Assembly (NCBI GenBank): GCA_900491605.1
Contig: UESW01004075.1
Coordinates: 1,262,596 to 1,326,595 of the forward strand
From: Calamus simplicifolius
Taxonomy: Eukaryota > Streptophyta > Magnoliopsida > Arecales > Arecaceae
DNA: 64,000 nt
Direction of reading: 5' to 3'
Position 1 is the first letter of the stretch; every line of letters begins with the position of its first letter. Below are positions 58,863 to 64,000 of the stretch, piece after piece. A model generated the notes under the pieces. That model made no database searches. It was given only the letters and a program-made list of their open reading frames with translations, and had not been told where the DNA came from. The position numbers and the translations under genes were made by a program.

Positions 58863-59070
58863 AGAGAAAAGGGCATTTTTGTCTGCACAACACTTTCAAA
58901 ATAAGGCTGAACGGCTTTTAAAGGACGTCACGATCAAAACATTACATCGTATCCCTGCTCTCCTATTCGGCAGCATCAGGCCACGTTGGATCCATATGGA
59001 CTGATAAGGAGGGGCGGTGCAGCCCATATAGGACTTGCTGCACCGAAAGCGGTGTACAAAGACTTTTTTC
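58863..59070 (-). repeat. Right terminal inverted repeat of the Mutator-like element
   Basis: Reverse complement of 48,337-48,543. The outer edge on the minus strand reads GAAAAAAGTCTTTGTACACC. Confidence 0.85.
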
Positions 59071-59084
59071 CCGATGATACCCAC

Positions 59085-60140
59085 CTCGACCCACCACGCT
59101 GCGCATCATAGTTATCGGACCCAACCCAGACATCGACCCGGCCAAGGGCTCAGGTTACGAGTCATTGGTTCAACCATCGGATCACCGGTTGAACCATCGG
59201 TTCAATTATTTTAATATAAAAATATATTTATATTAATAAAAATTAATTTTTAATAAAATAGACACATGAATATTAATTTTCACAATCTTCTTCTTTTTAG
59301 GAATTTTTTTTGGTCTCTTGTTTATACTCTAAAATTTGCTTATTTTCAATCTGCGTATCCATTTAGTTTGCTCTAACATTTTCTTAAAAAAAAGAAAAGA
59401 AAATTAAAAAAATTCTATCCGAGTTATCTTTATAATATTTTCATCATTTTCTCTTTATGTTTCTGCTTTTCGGTCTTGATTCCTGTAAAGTTTTCATATT
59501 TTCATCCTTTTTTCTTTTTTATTCTCCTCTCATTAATGCTCTTCTTTGCATCAGACTTTGGTATCCTTTTCTTTCTTTATAAAACTTGTGGTCATCCCAA
59601 TGGAGAAAAGGTTGCTATAAACTCTAGAGCAAGAAACCTACCACCATCTTTTGAAGAATGAGGTGTTTTTTTTTTTCTTCAAAGAGAAATACAAAGGCCA
59701 AAAGCGATCTATTCTTTTTTTTCAAGCACTGTGATGAAGAACCTTCGGCCCTCCATTGTGAACTGCATGCCTTCTTCCCTGATGCATTTGATTCTGCAAT
59801 CCATTTCTCTTCTCTGAAACTCAAAAAAAAAAAAAAAAAAAGAAACCAATAGAGAATATTACCTCAATTTTATCTTTTTATGCATCTCAAAAAATAGAAA
59901 TAGATTATAAATGGCAAAAAATAAAACCCTTCCCCAAAATCAAATGTCTTGAGAAGGTCTCAATTCAAAGTCCAAAGGGTAAAGGTTAGAAAATTTAAAA
60001 CTGGCATTGATAAACCTATGATACTATTAAAATCGAATAGATTCATTAAATTATTTTAAGTATTTTATATATTTAATTTTATATTAGAACCAAATCGATT
60101 TAACTTTTGGGTTCTAATTCAACCAATTTAACCAGCCGGT
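59085..60140. other. AT-rich intergenic DNA
   Basis: No gene recognised. There are two A-rich runs (59,822-59,840 and around 59,388) and T-rich stretches. The block 59,150-59,220 (repeated CATCGGTTCAAC words) pairs loosely with 60,090-60,150 (AACCAATTTAACC, GGTTTGATTCGA), suggesting the two ends of a short repeat element about 1 kb long. Confidence 0.4.
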
Positions 60141-60189
60141 TTGATTCGATTCCATTCTGACAATTATGCGGCGCATGCCGGCTCCTATC

Positions 60190-60625
60190 GCCATGCTTTA
60201 GCCATCAACATGCGCTGCGGCTTTGCGTCCGCCCTTTTACTACCGGGTGCCGCCCACCACGGAGAGGGTGCGTTCCTGGGTGCTCGAAAAAAAGGTGAAT
60301 TATCACGACAAACGCATTATTGTCGTCATTACGGTTACCAGATGGGTCCCCTCCCTCGCCAACGTCACTTCAAACCACCCCTCCGAGGGAAGTCCAACTG
60401 ACGCTGGCTGAAGGCCGTCCGGGGTTCCCTCGCACTCGCCCTCCACTTCGAGAATCTTCGACGCCCGGAAGAGCGCTGGAACCAAAAGTTACCCTTCCTT
60501 CCCCCATCTTCTCTCCCTCAAAGAAAGCGATTCCAAACCCTAATCCCGGATTCCTCCACTCCAAGGAGCGGAAGCGGGAGATCCTGAGGCTCAGAGAGGA
60601 GCCTAAGCAACTCGAAGGTCTTCTT
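60190..60625 (+). other. GC-rich block, possible 5' exon of a gene extending rightward
   Basis: The stretch 60,380-60,620 is GC-rich and polypyrimidine-rich against an AT-rich background, contains AAACCCTAATCCC (common in plant 5' leaders) and ends in GAAGGTCTTCTTCTT, which could be an exon-intron border. An open frame covers 60,320-60,775, with KERKREILRLREEPKQLEG as its only helix-like part. No homology is recognised. Downstream sequence is T-rich, as in an intron. Confidence 0.3.
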
Positions 60626-60881
60626 CTTGTTTTCCTCCTCATCTCTCCGGGAGAGATCGTCGAAAATTCATTTTTTCGTCTACTGATTCATTTTTGGATC
60701 TTTTATGGAACGGTGTGCAATGGTCGAACCTCCGATAGTTTTCGTGCCGGTGCCATTTCGTTGCCGGCGTGGTGAGCTGGGAGTGGTGACAGGGAGCATT
60801 GGATCGATGATGTCCAGAGGAGAAGATTCCCAAGACTGGCTATGGGGTTTCCCTGCGAATTTTTGTTCAAATTATATCCCC

Positions 60882-60894
60882 CCCCCCCCCCCCT
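60882..60894. repeat. Poly-C run
   Basis: A C homopolymer of about 14 bases at 60,880-60,894, unusual in this AT-rich surrounding. Confidence 0.85.
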
Positions 60895-61309
60895 TGATTT
60901 AGTTCGTGGAATTTGTATAAAAAAAATGCTGTCCTTGGATTTCAGTTCGCTGGAAGGAGAAAGGGAAAAGGGTGGATGGGTCTATTCCAAGGAGACAGTT
61001 TTTAGGTTGGTAGTTACCTGTATGCCGTTTTCCTCTTTGAAACTGTTATGCATCAACGGCTTCTTGGTAATATTTTGCTGAGTTGACAACTTTTGTGCTT
61101 GTTAATTTAATCCCTAAGGTTTGGACTTAAACTTATGAAATCTTCTTAATCATTTAGTCCGGGCTGTGTCTTATTTGGGGTTTGTAACTTTGTATGGATA
61201 CATGGTTACCATGTACCATGGGTTAGGAATGGAAGGTGAATAATTTGATTTAAGCGATGAGATTGAGAGGAGATAGGAAGGTAGAAGTAGGATGATTTAA
61301 TGAGGCCAT

Positions 61310-62290
61310 TAACTGTACATCCCTAGATTTTCGAGATATGCTATAAATCTCCAGCGAATTTTATTTACAGTACCTTGAGAAGGCATGAAATAGGAGAGTC
61401 CGCATCGAACCCAAATATTATGCTGATACCCGCCGCTCCAGTGAACCATCTGGGCTGTATGTAGCTGCATACAGGATATCCTACCAACCTTATAGCGAGG
61501 CATCCATACAACTCCTTAACATGAACTGTCATAGATTCTTTTAACTTCCATAGAGGTTTCTCAGGTTGAACCCTCTTGTTTAGAAATGTTTTACAAAATT
61601 GAGTTGCTGTCACAGACTGCTGGGCCACATTGGCTTTGGTTGCACATGATCATGGGATCTTAATTGGTATTCTTTAGTCTCAGTCTTTCTTGATGATTGT
61701 TCGTGACTCAAGTATTTCAATTTTATTTTCTTCACCTTAACACCATTGCTTCAACCACAACCATCTAATGTTCATGGCTGCAAGAACCTCCTTATATTGT
61801 TCTGGCATTTTAATCCAGAAAAATAAGTGGAATTATCTCTTCATGTTTAGGCATGCAGAGATCAAATGACCATGGTATAATTGCTCCTTCATCCCAATCA
61901 ATATTAATTGTGCCAAACATGTTCATTTCACTAAAGTTATTTACTCCAGAGACAAATTGCACGAGATAGCTTCTGTTCTGCTGTGTCTGTTGGCTAACGA
62001 TTTTCCCTAAAGTATTTCTTCATTATTGTTCCTATGAAATTACCTTCTGTATGTTATGTTTTGGGCCAATTAATCTTCCATCTCTGACAGACACGTGTAT
62101 AACCCACAGAAAAAAAAGTGCCTTGATGTGGCCTGATGAAGCCCTGTTAGATAGTTTGTGTTGAACATTAACCTTTCTAGTTTCTCCCATTGATTGTGAA
62201 GTGCCTTCATTTTAATTCGAGAAGCTATTTCATCCTGATAAAGACACAAAGTATCAAAGAAGACTATGGCTGATATCATAGTAATTTGTT
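61310..62290 (-). pseudogene. Unassigned minus-strand coding-like fragments
   Basis: Several minus-strand segments have protein-like composition: 61,628-61,365 (ESMTVHVKELYGCLAIRLVG), 61,925-61,815 (INIDWDEGAIIPWSFDLCMP) and 62,240-62,110 (MKALHNQWEKLERLMFNTNY). Frames change between them, and no single gene model or family could be recognised. They could be exons of a decayed gene or chance. Confidence 0.25.
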
Positions 62291-63616
62291 GCATAAGTAG
62301 GCATGCATGGTTGGAAATCTATGATACAATGGCAATTGGAAGTTCTGAATGTGTGATAAGGAAATATTCTTTTGCTTTGAAACTATTTTTTAACTTACCA
62401 CCATCTAAATTTAAGAAATGAAATTTGATAACCTTGATGATCCTTGGTGTCTTCACTTTTACATGTACATAATGCGTAAATGCATATGTTTGTCAGAGAA
62501 CACACATGCATGCATGCACGCACGCACATACATACATACATACAAATGTAACAAGCACCACTTCACAAGCGATAAGGCTTCTATAGTCATATAAGGTGTA
62601 TTCACATTATCTGCTAGATGAAAGTTTGTTTTACTGGTTAACATTATTTAGGTTTATGGTGCAATGGTTGTCAATGAATTCAGATATTATTATTATTCAT
62701 TTACTTTTCTAGAACTAGGTCTGCTAGCCCAACTTAGATGCGACCCCCAAATTTTTTTCTTCCAAAATTCTTTCTCTCTTGATTTATTGGACCAAAAAAT
62801 TCACCTTTTAACAAATTTATCTTGCTAAATGGTAGAGTTTAACATTGAAGATGAGATAGAGGTGCTTGTTACATTGATTAATTTCTTGATGGAGCTTTCA
62901 AACACTCATTTAACAAAAGTAACCAATGCATTACACAGATCTTTCTAGGATGGAGAAAAAATTTTCATTTGTTGTTTCATTTTTAAGCTAAGCATCTCAT
63001 TTTGTTATGGAGGGGAGGATGGACTCTTCTTTATTGCTACATTATCTCATCAAGCTATAGATTTTATTTAGGTAAGGAAACCTCAAGAACCTTTTCTTCT
63101 AACATAATGCGTTTTGGAACTAGCCATCTAGCTCTTTAAGAGATGCTGCTTTGCCATGAAGTTTCCAAAGTGAATGTAATGTTGTCATACATATACACAT
63201 TACACATTCTTATTACCACTTCTCTTGCTTGATTTATAGGCATATTTTGCACTTTTTCAAATGGTGACTTGCAACTGTACTAGCCATTTGTGCAAACAAA
63301 ACTTGGAAACTTAGTTTGTTATTGCTCAAAAAAAAGAAAAGAAAAGAAAATGATTAGTTACTTACATGTGTTCCCCATGACTGGCTTAAAGCTCGGTGTT
63401 GGATGGTATGTTGCTTGAAATCTGTACCTATTCTCACATCCTCGATATGTTGTTGAAGGAGGATATCAACGAGAATTAGTTATTTAAAAAATTTATAGTA
63501 TATATTTGCTTTATTCAAAACTTACTTTGCAAATTTCATAGTATCAAATTGAAGATTACTGATAGGAAATGTTTGCAACCTGTTGCCCATTGGCTTTTGA
63601 ACCAAAGCTTAGTTCA
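62291..63616. other. AT-rich DNA without recognised features
   Basis: Contains a CATGCATGCACGCACGCACATACATACATACAT microsatellite-like stretch near 62,506-62,545. No gene or transposon domain seen. Confidence 0.5.
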
Positions 63617-63867
63617 TTGTTGGTTTCTGCTGATACTTTTTTTTGGTCTTCGCACTAATGGATGAGATTTTTTCTTCATGAGCATGATAGAGCACCCTTC
63701 TAGCTGGATGGCCGCCTTTCTTGCTTGCTTTCTTGGGCTTAAAGAAAGGAGTGTGAGCGGGCCTTAAAGTTTTCGTTTGAGGAAAACCCACCAACGCTCA
63801 AGTCAACGATTTGGATAAGGAGACCCTAAAGCCTTTAGAGAAGACTCCTATGGCTTAAGCAGATCGA

Positions 63868-63919
<52 letters not shown>

Positions 63920-64000
63920 TTGATAAGTTGTTTTTCTTGCAGGTCTTAGGCTACTTTTATAGATATTAGGCGGAGATCTATTTTGAGCTGGACTCTTATG
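63617..64000. mobile_element. Partial LTR at the right edge
   Basis: TGTTGGTTTCTGCTGATAC at 63,617, GGAAAACCCACCAACGCTCAAGTCA at 63,781-63,805 and a TTTTATAGATATTAGGCGGA stretch near 63,956 are laid out like the LTRs of the outer element (TGTTGCTGCTGAAAT; GGAAAACCCTCCGACGCTCAAGTCA near 16,198; TATTTATAAGCGATC). It is a related but distinct family, cut by the window end. A (GA)n run lies at 63,874-63,920. Confidence 0.5.
63874..63920. repeat. (GA)n microsatellite
   Basis: About 22 GA units with one AA interruption, inside the partial LTR. Confidence 0.9.

Larger units (their letters stand above)
48337..59070. mobile_element. Large Mutator-like element (10.7 kb) carrying ULP1-like and FAR1-tail genes
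   Basis: Terminal inverted repeats of about 208 bp at 48,337-48,543 and 58,863-59,070 align along their length (for example TGGATCCAACRTGGCCT, GATACGATGTAA and TTTTGATCGTGAC in both). Between them are a small two-exon gene (plus), a multi-exon ULP1-type protease gene (minus), motif arrays in the gaps, and a solo LTR. Plant MULEs that carry ULP1-like genes (Kaonashi-type) are established. No MURA-type transposase was recognised, so this copy is probably non-autonomous. A 9 bp target duplication was not confirmed: the flanks CCTGACGAT and CCGATGATA are similar but not equal. Confidence 0.75.

Noticed and set aside
48328..59080. 9 bp target duplication of the Mutator-like element
   Set aside because: CCTGACGAT and CCGATGATA are similar but would need indels; not claimed.

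Overview
The window is nuclear DNA of a flowering plant, most likely a monocot and perhaps a palm. Evidence: GT-AG introns, two plant-type host genes (an EXO70 exocyst subunit and the plant-specific cap-binding scaffold eIF(iso)4G), plant LTR retrotransposons including a Sirevirus, a ULP1-carrying Mutator-like element, CACTA ends and AT-rich intergenic DNA. The species is inference.

Layout. 1-800: a CACTA transposon end and a 5'-truncated LINE piece (minus). 1.6-2.1 kb: two small inverted-repeat elements. 3.0-5.2 kb: an intronless EXO70 gene (minus) with one frame disruption at a CAG tract. 6.5-13.8 kb: an old, heavily mutated minus-strand Ty1/copia element, split by a younger LTR element (10,174-13,684) whose internal pol remnant is inverted relative to its LTRs. 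16.1-32.5 kb: an LTR element oriented minus by its PBS, PPT and TATA boxes. It lacks gag-pol, carries an antisense ORF of the 'putative transposase, gypsy type' class, and is split by an almost complete Sirevirus (17,507-28,244, 1.7 kb LTRs, perfect GACGG duplication). 32.6-46.3 kb: a complete nine-exon eIF(iso)4G gene (plus), whose TATA box is about 115 bp from the end of that LTR element. 47-48.3 kb: small GC-rich inverted-repeat elements and a CACTA end. 48.3-59.1 kb: a 10.7 kb Mutator-like element with about 208 bp terminal inverted repeats. 59.1-64 kb: mostly unassigned DNA, a possible 5' exon, and an LTR start at the right edge.

The most unusual object is the Mutator-like element. It encodes a small two-exon protein resembling the C-terminal tail of FAR1/FHY3-type proteins (plus strand) and a multi-exon ULP1-type cysteine protease gene (minus strand) with several in-frame stops and an Asp-to-Asn change at the expected catalytic acid. 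Its introns and intergenic gaps, but not the recognised exons, are filled with copies of a short GTGTCGTAA-like motif. These are organised into a roughly 120 bp tandem array and a strikingly regular 202 bp tandem array, with orientation switches between gaps. A 2.06 kb solo LTR of a second Sirevirus-like element sits in one of its introns.

The two host genes appear unrelated in function: EXO70 tethers secretory vesicles at the plasma membrane, and eIF(iso)4G scaffolds translation initiation. Everything between them is layered transposon insertion, and the nesting gives an order of events.
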